Shown piece after piece: positions 1-11,700 of a stretch of DNA of 64,000 bases. Both the position numbers and the translations under genes were made by a program. The stretch's first letter is position 1. Each line of letters begins with the position of its first letter. Source of the DNA: Nymphaea colorata (Eukaryota > Streptophyta > Magnoliopsida > Nymphaeales > Nymphaeaceae); assembly GCF_008831285.2 (NCBI RefSeq), contig NC_045150.1:12011868-12075867 (forward strand), in the 5' to 3' direction. The notes under the pieces are model-generated. The model was given only the letters and a program-made list of their open reading frames with translations. It was not told where the DNA came from and did no database searches.

Positions 1-891
1 GCACAGGAAGAAAGTGAAGGTGAAGACGTTGAGCTTGAAGAAGAACATGTTGGTGTCAGTTTGGGAACAGCTAAAGGGAAAAACATTATGCATACAGGTG
101 GTTCTTCAACTGCAACCAAAAAAAGAAGAGGTGCAAGTGCAAGTGCAAGTACAGGTTTACGAGGACGTGGCAGGAGTGGGGGTCGTACTGGTGTTGGTAG
201 AGTACCTACTATGAAGTCAAGTAATATGTCTGGTTCGATCAAGAATTTTTTTCCCAATTATACTGCTGTTGGTGCTCAGCCTGAGATTCGTACAGCCATG
301 TGTTCAAAAGATATTGTTGAAGCAGCAGATGAAACCATAGGAAGGTGGTTCTATCATCTATGACGCATCCATTCCTTTCAATGCAGCAAACTCTTTTCAT
401 TTTCAGGCTATAGCAGATGCGATTGCTACTGTAGGTCGAGGGTATAAAATGCCCTTTTTCATAAATTGCGAGGTAAAATTCTCAACATTTTACGTTCGTT
501 ATAATATGAAGTTGAGACAAAGGTAAACATTTGTTATGCAAAATAGCAAATTCTAATGTATATTTTAATTTCTAACATTTTGTTAATTTGTTGTCTTGTT
601 AGGCAATTAGAAACAACATCTACGATGAAGCATCATACTCAATATGATCCTATCAACATTGACCATTTTGATATATTAGATTCTTGGGTTGAAGAAGAAC
701 AATCTGTAATACTTGATGACCTTGAGGACGATCTTGATTTTTTTAACCTTGAAGGAGTAGCAGAGATTATTGAAGGAGAGGCTGGAGAGCAATGGAATGT
801 TGGTGACATTCCATTTCCAACAGAGGGGATAGAAGAAATTAATGAAGAAAACGAAGATGATCATGAAGATGATGATGGAAATGACGATTAA
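1..891 (+). pseudogene. hAT-type (DUF659-like) transposase remnant, internally deleted
   Basis: Two ends of a plant hAT-type transposase are visible and the middle is missing. Positions 61-360 encode a basic, Gly/Arg-rich linker leading to a WFY motif. The frame then shifts, apparently through a 7-base insertion near 350, into YDASIPFNAANSF at about 360-404, the conserved start of the DUF659 region (family knowledge). The sequence soon jumps to a C-terminal tail: YNMKLRQR at about 499-522, an intron-like gap 523-602 (GT...AG), then QLETTSTMKHHTQYDPIN and a very acidic end stopping at 889-891. The two flanking pieces splice in frame as RQRQLETTS, so an ancestral intron seems preserved. The central catalytic domain is absent, so the element cannot move itself. 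The left end lies outside the window. Confidence 0.75.
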
Positions 892-1347
892 CGAGGATTG
901 TTGTTGTCAAAACTTGAATTGAATGAATCATGATTGGTAACTATATGTTTTCACTTTTGAACTTATGAATTGTGATGTAATCGAATTCTGTTCAGCTGCT
1001 TATTATGTTATTTTGAATGTCTGATTTCTTATTTTGGAATGTGTTGTTCATAGTTCATAGTTCATAGTTCATAGTTCATACTTCATAGTTCATACTTCAT
1101 ACTTCATAATCATATACATGAATGATGAATGTTCCTTTAAATACATTTTTCTTGATTTTTTCTGATTTTTACTTGTTTTTTCGGATTTGTTTTGGAATTT
1201 TTATGATTTTTTGTAATTTGTTATGATTTTTTAATATTTTTTAAAAATTTAAAATTAATTTTACGATATGTTACAATACGTTTACGATACGTTACGACAC
1301 GGCGTATAGGTCGACCCGACCGATACGCGATACGCTACGCCAGTGAT
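892..1347 (+). repeat. Probable hAT 3' non-coding end, with a heptamer minisatellite
   Basis: No gene is visible. A tandem heptamer (GTTCATA and CTTCATA variants, about nine copies) spans 1,045-1,109. AT-rich DNA follows, then at about 1,260-1,340 a run of near-palindromic words around GATACGTTACG, GTCGACCCGAC and GATACGCGATACGC, ending in CAGTG. Such subterminal repeats beside a transposase tail fit the 3' end of the hAT element. The exact terminus is inferred only. Confidence 0.45.
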
Positions 1348-1572
1348 AACATTGACATACATTGCAACTATCCAATTTTTCATGAAAGAACTAAGCATAT
1401 TGAAGTGGACTGTCATTACATTCGGGATCTCGTTCAAGGAAGAACCATAACCACTATTCATGTATCATCAGAAGATCAAGTTGCAAATGTCTTCACTAAA
1501 GTTCTTCCTATTGGTGATTTCTCTAGATGTTGTGACAAGCTGAGCATGATTAATATGTATGCTCCAGCTTGA
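1348..1572 (+). pseudogene. Ty1/copia pol C-terminal (RNase H) remnant
   Basis: The + strand reads HERTKHIEVDCHYIRDLV, then a motif ending in DQVANVFTKVLP, the classic C-terminal part of plant copia polyproteins (RNase H end: K-H-I-E-V-D-x-H-x-x-R-[ED] ... Q-x-A-D-x-F-T-K). The frame ends in a stop just before a purine-rich tract and an LTR, as expected. Only about 75 codons remain and no upstream pol is present, so this is a fragment. It runs opposite to the copia gag fragment at 2,485-3,021, so the two come from different elements or an inverted rearrangement. Confidence 0.8.
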
Positions 1573-1579
1573 GGGGAAG

Positions 1580-1771
1580 TGTTGAATTAAAAGAGTTTAT
1601 GTTTCTAGGTGGTTCTTTGCAATATTTAATAGTTAGGAGGTCTCTTTAAACATTCTTCTATTTTTGGTTGATGTAATTTGTAAATCTCTTTTCTACCCTA
1701 ATCTCTTTATTATGGAGATTAGGGTTAGTGAATGGGTTAACGTTTCTCTCTCTAAGGCTATGGCTGTAACA
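1580..1771 (+). mobile_element. Copia LTR (short)
   Basis: Directly after the pol remnant comes a polypurine tract (CTTGAGGGGAAG) and then a segment starting TGTTGAATT and ending CTGTAACA, giving the TG...CA and TGTT...AACA ends of a copia LTR of about 192 bp. The 5' partner LTR is not in the window, so no target-site duplication can be checked. The right boundary is inferred from the TG...CA rule. Confidence 0.6.
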
Positions 1772-1889
1772 TGTGCCATTATGAGTAACAGTCCCATCCT
1801 TCGAGAAGCATTTGAGAATGGCTTATACTGAACCAGTTTGGCACATAATGCCTCATATGAAGGTAATTATGGGAGGCTCATCAAGCTAA

Positions 1890-2410
1890 GTCACACAGGT
1901 ACACCAAAAGTGGTGATCCACCCAAGTCGACGGAGGTGCGGATGTGCGAGACTTGGTCAAACTGAGTCAGGTGTTGTTGACTGCACCCTCTCTTTGTTCT
2001 CTTTTTCCCTATTCTCTCTCTCCTCTCCTCTCCTCTCCTCTCCTCTCCACTTCTTCCCTCTTATTTCTCTGTCTTTCCCTTTTCCCTCTTTCTTTCTCTC
2101 TCTCTCTCTTTTGAGAGAGTGAGTCCTTTTTCAAAGGGTCAAAAACTTGAAGTCCTTTTCAATGGACATCAAGTCTTATTTGTTTACATTTTAAATTTTT
2201 TAATGAAGGTTACAAGCCTGGACATCATGTTTGAAGGACAACCAAGACTATTGACTATCCTCCTTTCAGGAGGACAACTAGGCCTCTCATCCTTTTAATT
2301 ATTTTATTTAATAAAAAAATTTGAATTCTATATGAGATTAAGGTAGCCTTGATAAAAAATTTTTAGAACTTGTTGCATCCCACATCCCGCTCATTTTGCA
2401 CCCATGTGAC
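1890..2410 (+). repeat. MITE-like element, copy 1
   Basis: About 521 bp bounded by short terminal inverted repeats GTCACACAGGT and ACCCATGTGAC. It shares the same ordered segments as an inverted copy at 17,881-18,276: the GTCACAC end, a GACTTGGTCAAAC-like block, a C/T-rich core, a stretch around AAGGTAGCCTTGATAAAAA and a TTGTTGCATCCCACA block near the other end. The core here carries (TCTCC)n and (CT)n at 2,010-2,110. No coding sequence is present, so it is non-autonomous. I see no clear target-site duplication at this copy. Confidence 0.6.
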
Positions 2411-2484
2411 AGTCATAAAGGTAGGTAACCAGCATACTAAACTATGGACCAGACCAAGCCCGTTCAAAAACTATTGCACCTTAT

Positions 2485-3021
2485 CTAGATCGCTGACCGG
2501 AGACCTTCAAGAGCCAATTGATCTGCGATGGATTTCACTTTTCTCAAATACTTTCTTACTAACATTGATCCTCTGTGAGCCATCTGAAATGCGCTTCTCA
2601 AGAAAATAATATTTGTTGTCAAACCTGTGAATAAGTCTTTGCAAGCATATCCCAAATCTCCTTCCCTATACACGACTCGGAAACCTTCACTAATACCTCC
2701 TGAGAGAGGGTGGAAGTGATATAGGCAACAACAAGCTGATCTCTTTTCTCCCAATTGTCATACTATACTCAGAGTTTCTATGAGGCATTGTGGAAGTCTT
2801 CCTCTTTCGATCCTTGTCCTTATGTGGAACAAACTCTGGTGGGGCTGGCTTGCTGAAAACCAGGTGACCAAGAAAACCCTGGCAAGAAAAAAGAGTACTA
2901 TTTGTTTCTTCCAAGTCAAGTAGTTGACATTATTAAGTTTCTCAAACACCAAATGGGTCAATAAGCTACAAGGATGGGCAAACAGTGAATTAGAGAAATC
3001 CATGACTAGGAAATACAACAA
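2485..3021 (-). pseudogene. Copia gag remnant, frameshifted
   Basis: Reading the minus strand, fragments in different frames make up a copia gag (UBN2-type) protein: LVFEKLNNVNYLTWKKQIV at about 2,900-2,955 (N-terminal NYxxWKxQ motif), then in another frame GFLGHLVFSKPAPPEFVPH, then in a third STTNIIFLR-like and HRGSMLVRKYLRKVKSIADQ at about 2,500-2,560. At least two frameshifts separate them. It lies downstream of the LTR and primer-binding site at 3,761-4,101, so this is the 5' part of a minus-strand copia element cut off at about 2,411 by the MITE-like copy. Confidence 0.8.
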
Positions 3022-3760
3022 TCAACCAAAGAACGACAAAGAGAAGTAAAACAGAAGGAGCTCAATCAGCAGAAAAAACAATCTATCAGCAAAACTCTGC
3101 ATAATAAAGAACTTGTTTCTTATTCTTTTTCTTTTTCTTTTTTTTTGTTTGGGGAGTGGCAAATACTGCCCTGGAACAGATGCACCTTCTGCTGCTTTCA
3201 GCAAAATACAACTTCAGATCAGACCAGTCACTATCAACAAATCAATGTTATCTAAGGCTACTGATTGGGAAACAAAAGAATACACGATGTAATGACAAGG
3301 AGATAGCAGAATAGTGAGACAGACTAGAAGGCAGCAAAGAAGACTCGGCGCAATAGTTTAGGAATTCAGAAAGACATCAAGAACAGAAAATAAGAGATTA
3401 TTTTAGATGCAAAGAAATAGGAAAGAAAGGAAACAGAATTAGAAACGATAAGAGAAGAAGGCTGAGAGAGGTCAACGGCAAGAATATGAAGGCAGAAACA
3501 GAAGCAGAGACAGATTGATGTATTTGTAGGCCAGCAGCAAACAGAGTAAGCAACAAGAATTATGGTTCACGACAGAAATAAGTCCACACAGAAAATAGTT
3601 CATGGCAGACACAGATTCAACAGTAAACAGAGGTTCAAAAATAAGATTTAAGATGGAAAGAGAGAGGAAGAAGAAAACTGAACCAGCCAACATCCCTGAC
3701 TTGCAAAATGACAGTAACCTGGGTCACTCTTTCAGAAATGCATGTCCCGAAATCTGACGC
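3022..3760 (-). other. Untranslated leader of the minus-strand copia element
   Basis: About 740 bp between the primer-binding site and the start of gag, without a supported gene. A poly-T/C-rich patch lies at 3,120-3,150 and the rest is A/G-rich on the plus strand. Its position fits a retroelement leader. I see nothing else in it. Confidence 0.45.
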
Positions 3761-4101
3761 TGCTCTCATACCATGTTAGACCTGATGAAGAACTAGAATC
3801 ATCAAAGGTGAGGGCGGAGACAAGATATTTGTGAGAGAAGAGCCTTCAACAGCAGAACGGCAGCTTCCCTGAATGATCGAGTCTGTCCTAGTCCTCATTA
3901 TCCTTTCATGGTATCTTCTTGACAAATATAGAACAACACTTGAGCTGCAATGACAAGACATGCCACCACCAGCTTTTAAGACTCAAGTGCATGACTAAAC
4001 TGCAGGACTTAGTATGAAAGCATATCGGATCTGGATATGGACCAGATCCATATGTCTTCTCAGAACGCACCAGGTCTAAATGAAACATGTCAGGAACAAC
4101 A
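3761..4101 (-). mobile_element. Copia 5' LTR and primer-binding site
   Basis: On the minus strand, TGGTATGAGAGC at 3,762-3,773 differs by one base from TGGTATCAGAGC, the sequence complementary to the 3' end of plant initiator tRNA-Met used by most copia elements. The base before it is the end of a segment finishing CTAACA (3,774-3,779). The best matching start is TGTTGTTCC at 4,101, giving an LTR of about 328 bp with TGTT...AACA ends. The start is inferred; the primer-binding site is well supported. Confidence 0.6.
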
Positions 4102-4347
4102 GGTTATTGGTTCTTGAGGAAAGGAAATACCTAAAAAAGGAAAGAAGGAACTAGGGAAATCATCATGGTTCAATACCATAGCAAGACCACTCAGAGAAAA
4201 AACCTTTATGGCTAATTCATGTCAACACTACATATGTACATGCATATACAAATGAATAGGTACATATGTGCCTGTGTGTTATGTGTGTAAATGTGCACAG
4301 GTGTGTTGTTATATGAAAGGCACTTCACAGTGAACAAGGAAAACTAC

Positions 4348-7053
4348 CTTATCCAAACTCTTCTTTACTCCTTCAGCAGAAAATTCAGACAAAACCGTTC
4401 TAAATATTTTTGTCGTTAAGCCATTAGTTGCAGCTAGCTCAGAGACATAATCCACAAATGACTGCATCTTTTCACCACTTGAAGATGCATCATGCATATA
4501 ATCACTTTCATAGACAGAGGTCAACTGATCCAAGAAGTCCAACACCCTTGGCTTATGGCTGTACCAGAATTCAAATCCACATAACAAACATAAAAAATCC
4601 ATGAATAATAAATCCAGGAGAAACAGAACCATGTCAAAGGATAAAGAGACCAAGGGCCAAAAGCCAAGAGATAAATTGCACTGCATTGGAAGGGAATACA
4701 CTGGGCTTGAACATCTAGGTTTCTAAAAATAAAGTTCACAAACTGGCCTGAATAAGGAGGTGGTTGATTCAAAGAGCTTTGCAAATAGTAGACAAGATGA
4801 TCTTGAAGATACTGCACTATCATTTGCATTCATCAGAAAGCCAACACGGACACTTTTACGACCTCTCATCTGTAACAAAAGAAAATTAAAAAAAAATAAG
4901 AAAAAAGTCTAAAAGATAACAGAGATACACAATGAAACAACAATCTGCAAGAAAATAAAAAATAACCAGGTAATGCAATCCTTCATGAAGAAGCCTTATC
5001 CCTTTCGTTGATGTGATATCAACAGCTATAAGATGAGTTATTTGCTTTGTTTCATCAACAGCTGAAAAAGGTTAGATGTAGAGTAAAATGAGTATCATTC
5101 ACTGAACAATGCAGCAAAAATTGATCAATCAAGGAACGATAAGCCATACTTTCAGGAGGATGCAAGTAACTGATATCAGCTAGCACTGAATCTCCACAGA
5201 GGGCTTCTTTGGTGAGAGAAATAAACTTCTTTTGACCTTTACCCTCCGTAACAATCTAGATGTAACAATCTAGATCATCAATATGCACCAGAAGAATTGG
5301 TTGCCTAAACTTCTGCAACAAAATTACAACAATAGTGTATGCTGATAATGCATATGAAGGTACAACTTACACGAGGGTTGTAGCGAACGTAACCATTCTC
5401 AGAAAGCAACTTCTCAAGAACGTCAGTGTGTGAATCAATATGACCATAATAAACTTGTTCTTGAATTCTAGGGAGCTCTTCATTCATCGCATTTATCGTT
5501 GACTCCTGAAAATTTGTCATTTACCATACCACCATCTTAGAAGCAATTCAAAGAGGCTTCGCATCTGTTTTTGTGATTAAAACCTTCACTACATTCTTCA
5601 CAGTGAATGCAATTTATATAAGACAAAGACATAGCTCATCAACTACTGAATAACCTAAGATTGCAATTATTCATTATGATAAATATAGTAACCATGCAAG
5701 AAACAATTGATTTCACCCGTGTAAGACATGTTTCAGGAACACAACATGTGACAAAGGAAACACACAATCTACCACCTGCAAAAACCATGTCCAACATTTG
5801 ATTGCTGTGGCATGGGATAACTATGCCACTCTGCCAAGAACTTACAGAAACATGGCGTCAAGCTTTATTCCAACCACAAAAAGAAAATTAAATGTTGAGT
5901 GAAATTTGGGGTGTGACATTATTTCTTAAAGTACCTTTAAATAAATCTAACTTCATCATGTAAAGTAAAAGAAAAAAAAAGTAATTAAAAAATGGACAAT
6001 TGGGAAGTACCTCAGTGGGCTCATGAACAAGCCCATTCATCAGAAGGCAACATTGAAGCTTAGATACCCCTAGCTTGAATACGAACAAGGAGCTTTCATC
6101 AGCCTTTTCCTTGAATAGTATGTCCTTCTCAATCTTTAATAAGATTTCTTGAGGCGGGGATTTGACCTTAGACCTACAAAAAAGGAGTATCACATTTTTG
6201 TGAGGACATGAAAAATGCAATGTAGACATCAACAGTTCACTGTTTTGTTCAGCTTGGAAAAGGCTATACATCAGATCTCTAGCTCAAAATTATAACCATA
6301 GAAGAAAGGAAGCATAAAACGTTACATCAATGTCTCAACGAATGCTGCTTCAACGTGATGTAACTCCAAGCTATTAGCAGAACCTTCAGACAGCACATTT
6401 ACCTGTGGGAAGAAAAAATGACAGGCTATCAAATTATTTTACCTTTGTGAATGCTCACATGCTTGAAACATCGTGAAGTAGAATATATAATGTGCATAAG
6501 TTATACATGCAGTCATGCACAACAACATGCATAACCATGTGACAAACATGTATATGCACGTACATCCAGACATACACATACTGACAGCGAAAACAAGCAG
6601 AAGCACTTAGACGGTTTTTGTTTTCTAAAGTCCACTTCTGACAAAAGATTATAATTTTCTATAGGACAAGAAACATACAAAATCACACTGTTACACAAGA
6701 TATTAGATTATCATGCCTGAAGCTTATAAATACAAAATGATTCTAAAGTTATGGTCACTTTCCAAGTAGATGTAAGTGCATGCTCTGCAGTAAATACTAC
6801 ATACATACATACACATAGGATGGTTTAAATTCACCAGATTTTGGATGTCACTGGATGGCAAAAATTTAAAATCTATTGCTAAAAAAAGTCACCACATGAG
6901 CATTAGTGACAGTTTTATGGTACCGCAACAGTTTATGGCACTTTTGGCAATTGTCTATGGACTATGGTAGATTCACCAACAGATTTTTAATTTTTAACCA
7001 GCCACGAAGATATGGCATCCGGTGCACATCAGAATCCTCCTATGTATTATACA

Positions 7054-7100
<47 letters not shown>

Positions 7101-8678
7101 AGTTTCTCAAGTTCATAATCTTCACTCAGAGTTCATTCAGATTAGCATAAACATAATTGCCAACCACCTCCCAACTTTCAACACGCTCTTTATGCCTCTG
7201 ATTCTTGCAACACCAGTCCCATTTTACATAAATTGAAAGCTCACCTCATCATCTAGATCTTAAGCCCTTGTAGTCACGTGCATCCAGAACTTCAAACTAA
7301 AGTTTATACCCATAATAGCCAAAAAAATGTGCATTTCTCTTTTATTTTTCTCCCTTCCCAGATGGAGGATGCAAAGAAAAGCAGCTTCCTGTGTAAAAGT
7401 CATTTGATTCAGCATCACCTCAAAGCCACTGTTATATATCATTCATTAGGTTTTTGCAATCAACCACCAAATAATCATTCTATTTTTGCATTTTGGACTA
7501 GTGAAGATCCCAGACTGCACCTAGTAAACTAGAAAGGAATTATTGTCTCTTAAATTTTCCATGACTATCTGGATGCAAAATGATAATTAGAAGCATAAAA
7601 AACTTAGGGTTCCTAAAAGTTCATTGGCTGGGGATGCCATAAGAACTTATGAATGGTTCTGTCCTGTACTATATCATGAAGCTGGCAACACGACTACGCT
7701 TTAATTTGAGCATATTGTAGACAAATTAACACACATCCCAACCTAGTCTAATCATCCAAAATTGGACTCAACATGCCTAAATGAGAGTTCATTTGATTGA
7801 GACACACAAACACATGAGGGAGGGAGGGACGGAAAGAGAGAGAGAGTGAGGACCATGAAAAATATGAGAACTCATGAGAATCACAATGAACTATGAAGAA
7901 TTGGATCAGATTGATCAAATAGTTCACATGTTGCAACCTAAAGTGATTTTTCGAAGCACCTAAATTTTTTTGCTCTACAAGCAATGATCTGCAAGCCATC
8001 CAATCAATTCGATTGGCTAGTGCATGGTAACTTCTCATGAGTTCCGACCTTTCGTGTTTAACAACCTGATTCACTCTTACACCGATCTCAGTCTCCTAGT
8101 TTGGTAGATCCTAAGCTGTCTACTAACAGTTTCAGTTCAAGTCTCACAAAGACTAGGAACCAAAACAACAGGCCACTTATCTAACTCCCTTATAAGTCCT
8201 TACAAATTCTCCACAATCTCCAATATGTAACTAAATTTCACAACAGGGAGTGAGTCATATAAAGATTTGTCTGACCAAACCACTCATTGTGATCCTCATG
8301 GGCTCCAATAGTTCATCGTTCTCACATACCAACAATATTTTGAAATATATTGTTTTTCTTGCCAAAATAAGGGAAACATTTTTATCAAGAAAGCGTCACA
8401 ATATTGTCAACGTAGTGTCAAAAAAGATCATAATCTTTTCCTTTGAAGAAAAAACTATGGTTCATATGCATGTTAGCATATATTTTCCATTTTTTGTACC
8501 TTTTAGAATTTTAAAAGTTAGTTTTATTTTTTGTCAATATTTTTCTAAGAAAATTAGCAGAAAATTCATGATTTCATAATTTTTCTATTATTTTTTATAT
8601 GTCCTTCAATTTTTTTAATTTCATATTTTCCAAAGAAAACAAAATTTAAAATACTTGAAAAAGAAACCCTTCATAGGA

Positions 8679-8732
<54 letters not shown>

Positions 8733-11700
8733 CACAAATCAAGATATCCGTTTTGTGCCATTTTACATGTTTATCAAAACCAGGTGGACAAGGATGCAGA
8801 CATGATCTATGGGCCCATCATTTTATGAAGTTATGAGCTGGTTGTATATGAGGGATAATGACACAAACGTTTCATAGTAACAGTTACAATTCCAATTCCA
8901 AAAATCAATAGTTCTCCAAAGCAATTATTCCACTTCACTAATACTTTAAATGTACCAGACATATACAAGGTATTCTAGAGTTTACAATCTGGTATTTAAT
9001 ATTTTCAAAGGCTTTCACTCAGTCCGTGAAGTTTCTCCAAGAAGACAAAAATGAATGGAAGTTGAACTTCCCACTTGTGGTCGCCAAGAATGTATGCCAT
9101 ATGTATGTTTGGCACCAGAAAAGGATATGAGTATCCCTCCCTGTCAGCCCATCAAAAGAATGCCCCTTTTAGAAGGCCAATTAGGGCCTTCCCTTCCCAG
9201 AAGGTAGAGGTCCTTCGACCTTATTTATAAGCACTATTGGATCAGCCCCATGGGGATCCGATCCATTTTATACCCGGTGCCTAACACACAAACACACACA
9301 CACACATATATATATATATAACTACTAAGTACAAGTAACCTAGTCATGTTGTTACCAACTTGGCAGCTGAAGATAATCTCACAAATGCATCTACAAAGTG
9401 CTTTACAAAAACCAAAAAAGGACAGATAAATATGATCATAATCAACAATAAATATGCTCGCATGACAAGAAACCAAATGTCAGCTCAAGCTACAAGGTAA
9501 TCAATAATAATAAGCCCAAGCAAAAACATATTTTCCAAAATATTAGTTAGAGATCTACGACATGCCTGGAAGAAATGACCATAGGACTCTTCTCAACTTG
9601 ACCCAATTGCTAGAAAGAAATAGAGAACTTGTCGCCATAAGTGTTTCTAATACAGAGAGGAGTTCAATAAAAAGGGAACATACTTCAGACAAGGACATCC
9701 TTAAGGAATAAAAGAGTACATACTTCAGACAAGAAAGAGAAGGCTAGGCTTGTCCCATAGTTCTCCTCAATGTATAAGAAGAAACGTATAATCTGAAATG
9801 TCCAAACACAATGCTTTAGAAAGAAACAGTGACAAAAAGCAAATACTAGCAAAAGCAACATAAGAAAGAAGAAGTGGGGGTTAATACTAATAATTACCAT
9901 AAAAATTAGAGACAAAAATTAAATCCAAAAGTTTATCATTGCTTTCATAGCAAACAAAAGATTCCCAATCAGGCAAATGTTATCTATACATGACAGAGAA
10001 GAGAAAACAAGTACATACTTCCAGGATAAGAGCATAACAATGCTGATGAAATGTGAAGACAGTGATGGTCAGTTGGTTACTGACTTCTTGAATCAACTTA
10101 GAAAGAGAGACCTCATTGTTACCAATTAACTAAAAGATGGCCATGGCAAGGAGAAATGACAAGGGTCGTATGATGCCACCATATAAGATTCAATACCAGA
10201 ATTTTTTTTAATTACACATTCTGGAGGAAGATCATCTAACAAAGGGTAGTGAGAGTAAAACCAAAATGCCATGCACACAAGTGCCTTAAAGAGAGCTGAA
10301 AGGTTGCAGAACAAGGTCGAAAAGAGCCAATAACACACAAACTTGCTCAAAAGTGTAAGGAAATCCATTACAATTTTGCAAGTTGTCTGCCACTCTCAAT
10401 CAGGTGATGAATGTGCATTACGAAATTCCTTTATTCGATGGCTCCTATCAGAGTGATACATGATTTTCCTTTTCTGCCTTGATTTCTATTGTTCAACTTT
10501 CTCTCTTTTACTCCATGCTGTCATTCACTAAATTGCCATAGGTTAAATAATCAATATTTATAATTGGCTTTGACTTTGATTTCTTCACAAATTTTTGCTA
10601 CACCACTACTTGGTGATTATTTTGGCCTATAGAATCTAAGGCCTTGTTTCAATAATTAGACGAGTCCCTATTTGACCACGGATATTCAGTGGCAGGCATG
10701 GAAGCATATGTGGTTTTATATGTACTGTAAGAAGTTACTTGCAATCTCAAGAGGAATTACAAATGTGTCTTAACTTTTCCTGTTCAGCTTAAGCACCCTA
10801 GCAGTGGCAAGTCATAGAATAAATCTCCAATATAGTTCTGGTATTGTCAGAGGGTATAAAATTCCGTTCAGCAACATAAACAAGAAGTATTAAATGTTGA
10901 AACTGCTTGTGAGTGCATGAATGATGTACACGTGTGCTACAGGATGTGCATACATGCACATCCAAGCACCGTGCATAACAGGCTTGTATCTACTAGCACC
11001 AGTTCCTGGAGGACAATATTATATGGAAAATTAAATAAAATAAACATGCACATATTCCGGTATATTGGTAAAGGTTGCCAGACGTGGCCATTCATGCTTG
11101 TTTGGAACATTTCTTCCATAGCGGATGTTAGGAAAAACTGTTGTTGATGAAGAAACATAATTTCATACAAAAATTACAACACATTCCAGGTTCATTCTAT
11201 ATGATGGTGGAATAAGTTCCTTACCAAACTTGAGATATCCTCTTCCTTGTTAAGACTAGATTTTGCTGAAGTATCCTTGGGGAGTTCCCCATCATTGGCT
11301 TCAATGTTCTTAACCAGGGATGATGAAAAAAGAATCACCCCAAATCTCATGGGGACATTATTTTCATGCAAAGACATAATCATCTCGACAGTCTGCAACA
11401 TATTAAATTAATGTTTCTTTAAGATCATACAAATGACATGCTCAAAAAGAAAATAAAATCAATAGTTACCTGACTTCAATAGCAGTTTCAGTAACTGTAA
11501 AATAAAAATTGTAATTTACTTGCCTGAAGCCCACATGTAGTAGCAGGATCAATTACATAAACAGCATGGAATATATTCTTTCGTATATAACGAAGCTGCC
11601 CAGGGAAAACTGGCATCAATAGCTGTGACAGAAAAAGATATGCAATCCTCGTCAACCAAAACCCGCAAGAACCATTAAGCTCGTCCATGTAGCACTTTGC

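Noticed and set aside
5255-5310. A longer form of UGGT exon 17 starting at TTGCAG ([15 protein letters not shown])
   Set aside because: It contains an in-frame TAG and adds residues with no counterpart in the family. The acceptor at 5,256-5,257 joins NPR to IVTEGK exactly.
6780-7020. Weak similarity between intron 13 and 16,800-16,920 (GTTTATGG and GTCACCACA-type words)
   Set aside because: Possibly an old shared repeat, but the match is too short and interrupted to define an element by eye.
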